The position numbers were made by a program, and so were the translations under genes. From the NCBI GenBank assembly GCA_016872555.1, contig VGZO01000015.1, positions 1 through 64,000 on the forward strand: 64,000 nucleotides of DNA. Direction: 5' to 3'. Shown in pieces: positions 53,833-62,174 of this stretch; within the stretch, counting starts at the first letter, position 1, and each line of letters opens with the position of its first letter. The notes below the pieces were generated by a model. It was not told where the DNA came from and made no database searches. It saw only the letters and a list, made by a program, of their open reading frames with translations. Source of the stretch: Planctomycetota bacterium. Its GTDB lineage: Bacteria > Planctomycetota > Planctomycetia > Pirellulales > UBA1268.

Positions 53833-54896
53833 CGGCGATCCTCCCGACCGGCATCCCCCTGCGGTCTCGCCGCGGCCGGGAAAAGCCACAACACCCCCCA
53901 GGCCAGCCCCGCGAGCCCGAGGAGGACGAGCGAAATCAGCTGGGAAATCGACAGGCTCGTGCCGAGCGCACCCGGCTCGTCGATCCGGATCATCTCGAGC
54001 AGGATCCGCGAGATCGGGTGGAGCGACAGCACGAGGGCGAACACCGCCCCGTCGCGGCGGGCGAAGGGGGTGAACAGGACCGCCAGCCAGGCCAGCAGCG
54101 CCGCGTCGATCGCGGCGTAGATCTGGGCGGGGTGCACCGGCAGGCTCCAGGGGGCGGGCGTGTCGCCGGTGGGTGCCGGGAGCAGTCCCCGCGCGACCTG
54201 GTCGAGCCATGGCGGGCTGTGCGGCGGAAACCGCACCCCCCAGGGGAGGTCGCAGGGGCCACCGTAACAGCAGCCATTGAGGAAACAGCCGACGCGCCCC
54301 AGCGCCAGCCCGACGAGCAACCCGGGGGCGATGCAGTCGGCCAGCCGCGGCAGCGACAGCCCGCGGCGCCGGGCGAACCACCAGGCCGCGAGGGCCGCCG
54401 TCGGCAGCGAACCGAAGACCACCAGCCCGCCGGCGGCGAGGTTGAGGATCTCCGGGAGCGCGGCGACGAGGCTCCGCCCCGGCGGGAAGAACTGCGCGTG
54501 GTACTCGACGACGTAGAACAACCTGGCACCGACCAACCCGGCGAGGAACACCTCGAGTCCCAGCGCCAGGATCGTGTCGGCGTCGAAACCCATCCGCCGC
54601 CCGCGGACGATCGACAGCCAGGTGCCGGCGGCCGCCGCCACCAGGAGCATCACCCCGTAGCCGCGGACCGGCACCCCTGCTCCATCGTCGAGCGCCGGCA
54701 AGCCCCAGAGCACGAACGCCCCCGTCAGCGCGATCTGCGGCCCGAGGTGGAGCAGCGCCCGGCTCCAGCCGTCGCGGTGAATCCCCCGTGCCAGGGCGAC
54801 CACCGCGATCACGCCCCACACCGCCAGCAGCGCCCCCCAGCCGAACAGCGGCACGGCGCCGATCCGGCCGGGGACGTGGAACAGGATCGAGCGCAT
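53829..54896 (-). CDS. lgt: Prolipoprotein diacylglyceryl transferase
   Basis: Transfers diacylglycerol from phosphatidylglycerol to the lipobox Cys of prelipoproteins in the cytoplasmic membrane. The 355-residue protein has about seven spans. It shows GRVGCFLNGCCYGGPCDLPW, which covers the family signature with planctomycete Cys residues, PPHSPPWLDQV, and the downstream HPAQIYAAIDA. It starts at ATG 54896, 14 bases after panC, and is coupled to the CDGSH gene. The length exceeds E. coli Lgt by about 60 residues, mostly N-terminal. Confidence 0.92.
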   Translation of the reverse strand: MRSILFHVPGRIGAVPLFGWGALLAVWGVIAVVALARGIHRDGWSRALLHLGPQIALTGAFVLWGLPALDDGAGVPVRGYGVMLLVAAAAGTWLSIVRGRRMGFDADTILALGLEVFLAGLVGARLFYVVEYHAQFFPPGRSLVAALPEILNLAAGGLVVFGSLPTAALAAWWFARRRGLSLPRLADCIAPGLLVGLALGRVGCFLNGCCYGGPCDLPWGVRFPPHSPPWLDQVARGLLPAPTGDTPAPWSLPVHPAQIYAAIDAALLAWLAVLFTPFARRDGAVFALVLSLHPISRILLEMIRIDEPGALGTSLSISQLISLVLLGLAGLAWGVLWLFPAAARPQGDAGREDRR

Positions 54897-54910
54897 CGGT
54901 CGGTCCCGTT

Positions 54911-55777
54911 TCAGGCTGCGCCGGCGCGGCCGTCGAGGAGCTGGTTGTCGATGAGGCGCGTCGTGCCGAGGCGCCCGGCCACGAGGGCCACCGCCGGGGC
55001 GGCGGGATCGGCGAGCGGTGCGAGCGATTCACGCTCGACCACCGCGGCATAGTCGACGGCGATGCCGTGGTCGTCGATGATCCGGCGCATCGTCCCCTCG
55101 ATGTCGGCCACCGGGGCGCCCGCCGCCCAGTCGCGCGCCGCTGCCGCCAGCGCGGCCGAGAGCCCCGTCGCCCGGCGGCGCTCGGCTGCCGAGAGATAGG
55201 CGTTGCGGGAGCTCAGCGCCAGCCCGTCGGGCTCGCGGATCGTCGGCCGGACGACGATCGTGACCGGGAGGGCGAGGTCGGCGACCATCCGGCGGACGAC
55301 GAGCGTCTGCTGCCAGTCCTTCTGGCCGAAGTAGGCGCGCTGCGCCGGCACGAACGCGAACAGCCGCTGGACGACCGTCGCCACGCCGGAGAAATGACCG
55401 GGCCGCAGGGCGCCCTCGAAGGGCAGCGCCGGCCCGTCGACGACGATCCGCGTCGCATGGCCGGGCGGATAGATCGCCGCCACGTCGGGGGCGAAGACCC
55501 AGCGCACGCCACGGGCCGCGAGGAGACGGCGGTCGGCATCGAGGGTCCGCGGGTACCGGGCGAAATCCTCGTGCGGGCCGAACTGCGTCGGGTTGACGAA
55601 GATCGAGGCCGCGACGTCGTCGCACTCGGCGGCGGCCGCCTCGGCGAGGCTCGCGTGCCCGGCATGCAACGCGCCCATCGTGGGGACGAAGCCGACGGTC
55701 CGGCCGCGGTGGCGCGATTCGCGGACCAGCGTTGCGATCTCCTCCGGGTCGGTGATCACCGCGGCCGGGGCTGTCAT
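54911..55777 (-). CDS. panC: Pantothenate synthetase (pantoate--beta-alanine ligase)
   Basis: Joins pantoate and beta-alanine with ATP, the last step to pantothenate. The 288-residue protein has the nucleotidyltransferase PTMGALHAGHASL (32-44), VNPTQFGPHEDFARYPRT (61 onward), YFGQKDWQQTLV and LALSSRNAYLS, all diagnostic. The start is ATG 55777, overlapping the folK stop (ATGA); the upward extension of the frame is a shadow of folK. lgt begins 14 bases after its stop, so the four genes share a transcript. panB and panD are not in the window. Confidence 0.96.
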   Translation of the reverse strand: MTAPAAVITDPEEIATLVRESRHRGRTVGFVPTMGALHAGHASLAEAAAAECDDVAASIFVNPTQFGPHEDFARYPRTLDADRRLLAARGVRWVFAPDVAAIYPPGHATRIVVDGPALPFEGALRPGHFSGVATVVQRLFAFVPAQRAYFGQKDWQQTLVVRRMVADLALPVTIVVRPTIREPDGLALSSRNAYLSAAERRRATGLSAALAAAARDWAAGAPVADIEGTMRRIIDDHGIAVDYAAVVERESLAPLADPAAPAVALVAGRLGTTRLIDNQLLDGRAGAA

Positions 55778-56922
55778 GTCATCGCCTCGACGGCGGCGAT
55801 CCCCTCGGCGATGGCGGTGCCGAGGTCGTCGGCGGGCACCACGACCACGGCTGGCGGCCGGAGGCGGTGGAGGGGATCGTCGGCGGCGCAGCGGCGCTGG
55901 ACGCGCTCGAGGAGCCGCTGCTGGAGTGCGACGAGCTCCGCCGCCGTCGACTCGGGGGTGCCACCGGCGCCGAAGACATCCGTATCCCGGAACAGGTCGG
56001 TGTGGTCCCCGCGCCGCGTGCGGAACGCGATCCGTTCGGCCAGCGTCGTACCGCTGGCCACCGTGACCACCGCGACCCCGGGCGCGAGTGCCGCGGCGGC
56101 GCGGGTGGCGAACCGGTCGGCAAACGCGGCGCGGGGGGCGGGAGGGAGCCAGCCCTCGGCCGCGACCAGGAGCGTTCCCAGCCAGCAGTCGGCGACGACG
56201 GTCACCGGGCCCGGATCGTTCCCGGCATCGGCGCCGTGCGCCGCGGCCCGTTCGGCCGACAGCACGCGTGCCCAATCCCCGAGCGCGGCGTCCCAGTCGG
56301 CCGGATCGGCACCGCGGGGCAGTGGCGTGGGCTGCCGCACCAGGCGTGCCAGCGTGGCATCGGCGATCGCGCCGGCGACCTCGGCCGCGCCGCTCCCCGG
56401 CACGCCCACCACGGCGACGTGGACCGCGGGGCGCGAAATGTTGTCGAGCAGTTCGCGGACGGTGCAGCCGGACAGGGGATGGACCGCCTCGGGGGCGATC
56501 TCGGCGCACGGCTCAAGGACGAACCGGCGCGTCGCCATCCGTGGATGGGGCACCGTCAGCGCGCCATGGTGACGGCCGGCGATCTCGGTCTCCGGCTCGT
56601 CGATGACCAGGTCGTCGTAAAGGAGCAGGTCGAGATCGATCGTCCGCGGACCCCAGCGAACGCTGCGGTCGCGGTGGAGCGTGTTCTCGACGGCCGCCAG
56701 CGATTCGAGCAGCTCACGCGGGCCAAGCGCCGTGTCGACCAGGCAGGCGCCGTTGAGAAACGGCGGCTGGCCCGCCGGACCGCCGACCGGTGCGGAACGG
56801 CGGGTTCGGCTGACCGCGACCAGGCTGATTCCGGGCATGAACCGCAGGAGCTCCACGGCCCGTTCGAGCTGGTCACGCGGCACGCCGGCATTGGCGCCGC
56901 ATCCGATCAGGCATCGTGCCAT
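55774..56922 (-). CDS. folK: HPPK (folate pyrophosphokinase) fused to a degenerate kinase-like domain
   Basis: The N-terminal domain (residues 1-155) is 2-amino-4-hydroxy-6-hydroxymethyldihydropteridine pyrophosphokinase, which makes the pterin pyrophosphate for folate synthesis: PPFLNGAC, the RWGPRTIDLDLLLYDDL signature at 89-105 and VPHPRM at 124-129. The remaining 225 residues resemble a P-loop deoxynucleoside kinase; Bacteroidetes have HPPK-dNK bifunctional enzymes. Here the expected GxxxxGKS reads GVPGSGAAE (173-181), without the Lys, so nucleotide binding is doubtful. The start ATG 56922 gives MARCLIGCGANAG. First gene of the folK-panC-lgt-CDGSH operon. Confidence 0.9.
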   Translation of the reverse strand: MARCLIGCGANAGVPRDQLERAVELLRFMPGISLVAVSRTRRSAPVGGPAGQPPFLNGACLVDTALGPRELLESLAAVENTLHRDRSVRWGPRTIDLDLLLYDDLVIDEPETEIAGRHHGALTVPHPRMATRRFVLEPCAEIAPEAVHPLSGCTVRELLDNISRPAVHVAVVGVPGSGAAEVAGAIADATLARLVRQPTPLPRGADPADWDAALGDWARVLSAERAAAHGADAGNDPGPVTVVADCWLGTLLVAAEGWLPPAPRAAFADRFATRAAAALAPGVAVVTVASGTTLAERIAFRTRRGDHTDLFRDTDVFGAGGTPESTAAELVALQQRLLERVQRRCAADDPLHRLRPPAVVVVPADDLGTAIAEGIAAVEAMT

Positions 56923-57685
56923 GGTCGTGTCCCGCCGCTCCGTCAGCCGCGGGGATTCCGCGCCGGCCAAAGCAGTTTATCAGGCGGCCGGCACTCGCCT
57001 CGGCTCGTTCCGGGCCGCCGGGAGCGAAACCACGGGCGGGGCCAGAGTCCCCTCTCGGGGAGGGGTGGCGTCGGCACGCCGTGTGCCCGATCGACGAGCC
57101 ATGGCCGGCGAACGGCGAACGAATCGAAAAAACGGGGGTGACATCCAGGCCACGACCCAAGGTCGTCGACAGTCGATCCCTCAGTCGTCGCCCCCCATCG
57201 ATCGGCATTCCGGAAGGCGCTGCGGCCATCCCTCCGGATCACGGCACGCAGCCGCGGTGTGCTCCAGGGTCGCTTCTCACCGATCGGCGGCGATCGGTAT
57301 CACGACATGTGGATCGATCGTCCGCGTGCCGAATGGCTCGTTTCGTCGTGCCTCCACGCCAGGTGTGTCGAGCGATCAGTCACGCAGCCACCGTGTCGCA
57401 GGTGCCGCGTCCTCCCGCCACGAAGCGCTCCGGCAACGGTGGCCCTCGTGACCGCCGCGTGCCGCGATGGGGTGGCATTCTGTGAACGACGTCGATCTTG
57501 TCAAGGCTGCGTCGTCCGCGGCGGGACTCGCGGCAGTCGTGCGGTGGCGCGTCGGTGTCGGCCGCGCAGCGCATGCCAGCATGCAGTCACGCGGGCGCTT
57601 GCACGGCCGTCGCCGAGCGGGCACAACACATCCGCGGAGGCAGGGCGCGCCGCGGCGGCGGCCGGCAGGACCGGGTGCTCGATCG
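56923..57685. other. Long divergent intergenic region folK / CPBP
   Basis: This 763-base gap, the largest in the window, separates folK (-) from a CPBP protease gene (+). Both have their promoters here. A hairpin CCCCTC-TCGGG-GAGGGG lies at 57049-57065. Many G/C dyads (for example GATCGGCGGCGATC near 57288) occur, but no sequence fits tRNA, SRP RNA, tmRNA or RNase P as far as I can see. No ORF stands out from chance in this GC-rich DNA; the plus-strand frame of the CPBP gene is open from 57467, so its start could lie further left. Confidence 0.35.
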
Positions 57686-58468
57686 ATGCAGCCACCGTTC
57701 GCAGACGACCCCGAGCCGCTGGATCCGGCGCCCGATGCCGGTGCCGTCGGGGAGTGGGATGGCCCTGGCGCCGATGCGTCGGAGCCCGGCTACTGGGAAC
57801 TGTCGCGCACGCCGCTCACGAGCCTCGTGTTCACGCTCCCGCTGGTCTTGGCGTACGAGGGGGGCGTGCTCCTCCGCGGCCGCGGCACGCCGCGCAACGG
57901 CGCCGACGTCTGGCTGCGCCAGGCCCTCGACGCACTCGGTTTCGGTTCCTATTTCTTCCTCCCCGTGCTCACCGTGCTCGGGCTCCTCGCCTGGCACCAC
58001 GTCGAGCACGACCGCTGGCGCTTCCGCCCCGCCGTGCTGCTGGGAATGGCCCTCGAATCGCTCCTGTTGGCGGCGGTGCTCGTCGGCGTGGCGCGGCTCC
58101 AGGACCGGATCTGGCCCCTCGATGTGGCACTGGTGCGCGAGGGGTTTTTGGCCCGGGTGATCGGCTACTGCGGTGCCGGGCTGTACGAGGAGGTGCTGTT
58201 CCGCTTGCTGCTGCTGCCGGCACTGGCATGGCTCGTGGGGCGGGTGTTCGGCGATGGCGCGCCGGCCTACGGCGCGGGGGTGATCCTGTCGAGCCTCCTG
58301 TTCAGCCTCGCCCATTACGTCGGCCCGCTCAGCGATGCCTTCTCCGTCTACAGTTTCACGTTCCGGTTTCTCGCCGGGTTGTTCTTCGCCGGCGTGTTGT
58401 TGGTGCGTGGTTTCGGCATCGCTGCCGGCACGCACGCGGCCTACGACATGCTCGTCGGCCTGTTCTGA
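57686..58468 (+). CDS. CPBP-family intramembrane glutamate protease
   Basis: The 260-residue membrane protein has a disordered Asp/Pro/Gly N terminus (1-35), about six to seven spans, and the family motif EEVLFR at 168-173, followed by FSLAHYVG and GTHAAYDML with the His residues. These proteins act as Rce1-like proteases or in immunity to bacteriocins; the target here is unknown. The start ATG 57686 gives the shortest well-framed version; the frame is open to 57467. It faces folK divergently and precedes a DUF2617 gene by 94 bases. The second EExxxR protease of the window, the other being in the ABC fusion at 8857. Confidence 0.88.
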   Translation: MQPPFADDPEPLDPAPDAGAVGEWDGPGADASEPGYWELSRTPLTSLVFTLPLVLAYEGGVLLRGRGTPRNGADVWLRQALDALGFGSYFFLPVLTVLGLLAWHHVEHDRWRFRPAVLLGMALESLLLAAVLVGVARLQDRIWPLDVALVREGFLARVIGYCGAGLYEEVLFRLLLLPALAWLVGRVFGDGAPAYGAGVILSSLLFSLAHYVGPLSDAFSVYSFTFRFLAGLFFAGVLLVRGFGIAAGTHAAYDMLVGLF

Positions 58469-58562
58469 CAAGCGCGCCCTGCGGCATGGTGGCTGGCGCA
58501 TGGAAGACCTATACTCCGCAACGGCTGCGGGATCGTCCGCGGTGCCATCCCGGAGTCGACCC

Positions 58563-59102
58563 GTGCTCTCGGCCCGTCCCCGCATCTGCGACCTGGTGTT
58601 CCAGTTGTACGGACGGGCCCTGCACCCCGAGCTGTTCGTCGTCCTCGCCAGCCGCACGATCGAACGGGGGGCCTACCAGGCGACGGTGGCGATCACCTCC
58701 GCCGGGCACCTCGTCTGCTGGCGCCGTGGCGGGCTGACGCTCACCGAGATCGCCGCCAGCGCCGAGCAGCCGTTGCCGCACAAGCGGCGGCTCCTCTCCC
58801 ATCGCCTCGTCGGCGAACGGAGCGACAGCCTCGAATGCCGCGGTGGGACGGGCTACCAGACGGCGTTCCAACTCGAGACCGTGGCCCCGGAGGTGTTCTG
58901 GACGTTCCAGCAGGAACTGGCCACCGAGGGGGAGCGGCACGGGCTGCTCCACCGCTTCGATTCCGCGTCGCGCATCGCGCTGGGCGCGATCAGCTGGTTG
59001 AACATCGAGACCCGGACGAAGACGCTGTCGGTGCACGCGTTCCACACCTTCCCGGACGATCGGGCGATCGTGAAGAGCCAGTCGCTGTTCGAGATTCCCT
59101 GA
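58563..59102 (+). CDS. DUF2617 family protein
   Basis: The 179-residue protein belongs to DUF2617, a small planctomycete/actinobacterial family with no known function. Landmarks are DLVFQLYGRALHPELF and CRGGTGYQTAFQLETVAPEVFW, and the C terminus HAFHTFPDDRAIVKSQS. The start is probably GTG 58563, with CGGAG seven bases before it. A TATACT hexamer at 58510-58515 fits a -10 element for this start, whereas it would lie inside the ORF if ATG 58500 were used. It precedes a response regulator by 77 bases in the same direction. Confidence 0.8.
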   Translation: MLSARPRICDLVFQLYGRALHPELFVVLASRTIERGAYQATVAITSAGHLVCWRRGGLTLTEIAASAEQPLPHKRRLLSHRLVGERSDSLECRGGTGYQTAFQLETVAPEVFWTFQQELATEGERHGLLHRFDSASRIALGAISWLNIETRTKTLSVHAFHTFPDDRAIVKSQSLFEIP

Positions 59103-59179
59103 CGGAGCTCGCCCCGGGCCTGCCTCCCGGGTGCCCTGCCCCTTTCCGGAACGCGGCCGAGCGCCGTGGAGACGCCGCC

Positions 59180-59707
59180 ATGACCCGCTCCGACGCCGCC
59201 GTCCCACCGTCCGCAGCACCGGGGGACGGTCCCGCCGACGCACCCAAGCGCCCGCGGAGCCGGGTGCTGATCGCCGACGACAACGAGCCCAATCGCGAGC
59301 TCCTCGAGGTGTACCTCGCCGACATCGACTGCGAAATCGCCACCGCGGTCGACGGGGCCGACACGCTGGCCAAGGTCTCCGCCTTCGCGCCCGACGTGAT
59401 CCTCCTCGACGTGATGATGCCCAAGCTGTCCGGCTTCGAGGTCTGCCAGCGGCTGAAGCGTGATCCCGCCACCAGCCCGATCATGATCCTGATGGTCACG
59501 GCCCTCGGCGAATTGGGCGACATCGAGCGCGCCGTCGAGGCGGGGACCGATGATTTCCTCTCCAAGCCCGTCAACAAGGTGGAGCTGGTCAAGCGCGTCG
59601 AGAACATGCTCAAGCTGCGGCATGTCAGCGACGAGCTCGAGCGCCTCCGTGCCTACATCGCCACGATGGACGACGAGAAGCCGCCGCGGCCGCGGCCGCG
59701 CCCCTGA
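59180..59707 (+). CDS. Stand-alone response regulator receiver protein
   Basis: The 175-residue protein has a 27-residue Ala/Pro tail followed by a CheY-like receiver domain: acidic pair Asp 33-Asp 34, phosphoacceptor Asp 77 in VILLDVMMP, Thr 107 in MVTALG and Lys 129 in FLSKPVNK. There is no DNA-binding output domain; a short helix and a Pro/Arg tail (PPRPRPRP) end the protein. It therefore probably works through protein partners; no histidine kinase is adjacent. It lies between DUF2617 and metF on the same strand. Confidence 0.92.
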   Translation: MTRSDAAVPPSAAPGDGPADAPKRPRSRVLIADDNEPNRELLEVYLADIDCEIATAVDGADTLAKVSAFAPDVILLDVMMPKLSGFEVCQRLKRDPATSPIMILMVTALGELGDIERAVEAGTDDFLSKPVNKVELVKRVENMLKLRHVSDELERLRAYIATMDDEKPPRPRPRP

Positions 59708-59802
59708 GCGGCCAGCCGGCGGCGATCGCCGCCGTGGGGGGCTTCGCCCACGGGCGGATGAGACTAGGTTCGACCGACAAGGAATCCCACGGGAGTTGCC
59801 GC

Positions 59803-60693
59803 GTGTCGCCATTCGATGCTTACCGGGAAGGGCGGTTCGGCCTGTCGTTCGAGTTGTTTCCACCGAAGACGGCCGAGTCGGAGGCGATGCTGTGGCGGAC
59901 GATGGCCGAACTGGCCCGGTTCGAGCCGGCGCTGGTCACCTGCACCTACGGCGCCGGCGGGTCGACGCGTGGCAAGACGCTCGACATCCTCTCCGGAGTC
60001 CGGTCGCGGCATCCTGAAATTCCCCTCGCCAGCCACCTGACCTGCGTCGGCAGCACGGTCGACGAGATCCGCGACTACCTCCGCGCCGCCGAAGCCCGGG
60101 GAGTCGACGCGATCGTCGCCCTCCGCGGAGACCCGCCGCAGGGGCAGACCGCCTTCGAGGCCGTGGCCGGTGGGCTGCGCTGGGCGTCGGAATTGGTGGA
60201 ACTGGTGCGCCGGGAGTTTCCCCGGTTCGGGATCCTCGTCGCCGGATACCCCGAGACCCACCAGGAAGCGGTCAGCCCGCAGGCCGATCTGGACAACCTG
60301 GCGCGGAAGTGCGCCGCCGGCGGGGACGTCGTCGTCACGCAGCTGTTCTACGACAACGACGATTTCTTCCGCTTCCGCGACCGCTGCGATGCCGTCGGGA
60401 TCGTCGCCCCGATCGTCCCGGGGATCATGCCGGTGACCAACTACCAGCAGGTGCGGCGGATCGCCAGCCTCTGCAAGGCGAAGCTTCCGGAAACGCTGTC
60501 GCGGGCCCTCGAAGCGGCCGGCGACGACGAGGTGGCGCAGTTCGAGGCCGGCGTCGAGTTCGCCAGCCGCCAGGTGCGTGGGCTGCTCGACGGCGGGGTC
60601 GCCGGGATCCACTTCTACGTCCTCAACAAGTCGCCGGCCACGGCGCGCGTCCTCGAGCAGGTGGGGCTCGGGTTCGGCGGGGAGCGCCGGTAG
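59803..60693 (+). CDS. metF: Methylenetetrahydrofolate reductase
   Basis: Reduces 5,10-methylene-THF to 5-methyl-THF with FAD, supplying methionine synthesis. The 296-residue TIM barrel starts MSPFDAYREGRFGLSFELFPPKT, with the catalytic-type Glu 17, followed by PALVTCTYGAGGSTRGKTL, ALRGDPPQGQT, VVTQLFYDNDDFFRF and GIHFYVLNKS. The start is GTG 59803, preceded by GGGAG, with the family's N-terminal length; ATG 59758 or the frame's earliest ATG at 59734 would add non-conserved residues. It follows the response regulator by 95 bases. Confidence 0.95.
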   Translation: MSPFDAYREGRFGLSFELFPPKTAESEAMLWRTMAELARFEPALVTCTYGAGGSTRGKTLDILSGVRSRHPEIPLASHLTCVGSTVDEIRDYLRAAEARGVDAIVALRGDPPQGQTAFEAVAGGLRWASELVELVRREFPRFGILVAGYPETHQEAVSPQADLDNLARKCAAGGDVVVTQLFYDNDDFFRFRDRCDAVGIVAPIVPGIMPVTNYQQVRRIASLCKAKLPETLSRALEAAGDDEVAQFEAGVEFASRQVRGLLDGGVAGIHFYVLNKSPATARVLEQVGLGFGGERR

Positions 60694-60832
60694 GTTTCGT
60701 GGACGCGGCGCTCGGCCCACTGGTGCGGCCGACGGCGCCACGGGGAAACCGATGGCGTGTCCCCGGCGGCGCCCTGACGGCTGCGACCGACCATCGGCAT
60801 TTCCCCCCGACCATGCGGGGTGGGCGTTTGCG

Positions 60833-60861
60833 TTGCGAATGGTCGTCTCGACAAGTATCGT
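60833..60861 (+). promoter_or_regulatory. Promoter of the cation/proton antiporter gene
   Basis: TTGCGA (60833-60838) and TATCGT (60856-60861) are spaced by exactly 17 bases. The start near 60868 gives a 30-base leader to ATG 60898. It supports that ATG over the longer frame that opens at 60820. Confidence 0.5.
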
Positions 60862-60897
60862 AGCGACATTTTTTTCCGCCCTTCCTTCGGCGCGGCG

Positions 60898-62148
60898 ATG
60901 ACGCAGACCGACTGGACGACCCTCTCGCTTCATTTGGCGGCGATGCTGGCCACGGCCCTGGTCCTCGGCGCGGCGGCGCGCCGGCTCGGCATCCCGGCGG
61001 TCGTCGGCGAGATCGCCGGCGGCCTGCTCCTCGGCCCGACGGTGCTCGGGCGGGTGGCGCCGGAGGTGTTCGCGTGGCTGTTCCCGCCGTCGGGGCCGGT
61101 GGCATCGGCGCGCGGCGCCGTGGCGCGGGTCGGGATGCTGTTCTTCATCGTCACCATCGGCCTCGACATCAGTGTCGCCGAGTTGCGGCGCAGCGGGCGG
61201 CGCTCGCTGCTGGTGGGGAGCGTCGGCACGTTCGTGCCGCTGCTGCTCGGGTTCGCGATGTGCTACCTGTTCCCCGACGTGATCGGCGTCACCGCCAAGG
61301 ACCGGTTCGCGACGGCGCTGTTCATGGGGTCGCTGCTGTCGCTCTCCGCCAACCCGGTGATCGCCCGGATCCTGATGGACATGGGGCTGTTCAGGAGCGA
61401 CATCGGGCGGACGATCATGTCGGCGACGCTCGTCGACGACCTCGTCGGCTGGGGATTGTTCGCGGTGATCCTCGCCGAGTTCGCCCCGCGCGCCGCCGGC
61501 GGTGGATCGGGATCGGGCCTGGCGGTCCTCGGCGCGGCGGCGCTGTTCCTCGTCGGCATCGCCCTGGCGGGCCGGTTCGTCATCCCGGGGCTGTTTTCCT
61601 GGGCGCGGCAGCACCTTCCCTACCCCAGTGGTGCGATTTCGCTGGTGCTGGCGCTGGCCCTGGTCGGCGCGGCCGGCTCGGAGCACCTCGGGCTGCATTC
61701 GTTCCTCGGCGCGTTCGTGATGGGGATCGCGCTGGCCGGGACGGCGGCGCGGTTCCCGGAGCCGTTCGCCGTCATCGGTGAATTCGCCTACGCCGCGTTC
61801 ACGCCGGTGTTCTTCGTGTCGATGGCGATCAGCGCCGATTTTCTGGCCGGTTTCGACCCCTGGTTGGTCGGGCTGATCACCGCGGTCGCGTTCCTCGGCA
61901 AGATCACCGGCGTCTACACCGGTGGCCGGATCGCCGGCATGGATCACCGCCAGGCGCTGGCGGTGGGCTGCGGCCTCAACGCCCGAGGGATCCTCGGGAT
62001 CGTGATGGCGGCGGCGGCCTTCGACGCCGGCCTGATCGACCTGCGGCTGTTCGTGGCCTGCGTGCTGATGTGCGTGATCACGACGATGGCCGCCGGCCCC
62101 GCGCTCGGAGCCCTCGTCGGCCCGGCGCGGGGCGGCGCCGTCGCGTAG
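60898..62148 (+). CDS. CPA2-family cation/proton antiporter (Kef-type membrane domain)
   Basis: The 416-residue membrane protein has about 12-13 spans. It starts MTQTDWTTLSLHLAAML and has IPAVVGEIAGGLLLGPTVLG, FFIVTIGLDISVAELRR, SLSANPVIARILMDMG and ATLVDDLVGWGLFAVI, with the paired Asp residues of the ion site. The conserved NARGILGIVM near the C terminus completes the core. There is no C-terminal RCK/TrkA-N domain, so gating must differ from KefB/C. It probably exchanges sodium or potassium for protons. It is convergent with the VirD4-like gene, 26 bases apart. Confidence 0.9.
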   Translation: MTQTDWTTLSLHLAAMLATALVLGAAARRLGIPAVVGEIAGGLLLGPTVLGRVAPEVFAWLFPPSGPVASARGAVARVGMLFFIVTIGLDISVAELRRSGRRSLLVGSVGTFVPLLLGFAMCYLFPDVIGVTAKDRFATALFMGSLLSLSANPVIARILMDMGLFRSDIGRTIMSATLVDDLVGWGLFAVILAEFAPRAAGGGSGSGLAVLGAAALFLVGIALAGRFVIPGLFSWARQHLPYPSGAISLVLALALVGAAGSEHLGLHSFLGAFVMGIALAGTAARFPEPFAVIGEFAYAAFTPVFFVSMAISADFLAGFDPWLVGLITAVAFLGKITGVYTGGRIAGMDHRQALAVGCGLNARGILGIVMAAAAFDAGLIDLRLFVACVLMCVITTMAAGPALGALVGPARGGAVA

Positions 62149-62150
62149 GG

Positions 62151-62170
62151 GCAGCGCCGCCCCGCGCTGC
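62151..62170. terminator. Bidirectional hairpin between convergent genes
   Basis: GCAGCGC (62151-62157) and GCGCTGC (62164-62170) form a perfect 7-bp stem with a CGCCCC loop. It fills the 26-base gap between the antiporter (+) and VirD4-like (-) stop codons and could end both transcripts, although there is no T-run. Confidence 0.45.
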
Positions 62171-62174
62171 GGTG

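Noticed and set aside
53126-53854. 242-residue minus-strand frame upstream of the MMPL gene
   Set aside because: It overlaps the CDGSH gene in another frame and shows no domain or consistent composition.
57200-57230. SRP-RNA-like CCGGAAGG sequence
   Set aside because: The following bases do not give the conserved GCAGCC loop and no long stem encloses it.
59764-61947. 727-residue minus-strand open frame
   Set aside because: Antisense to metF and the antiporter gene, both well identified.
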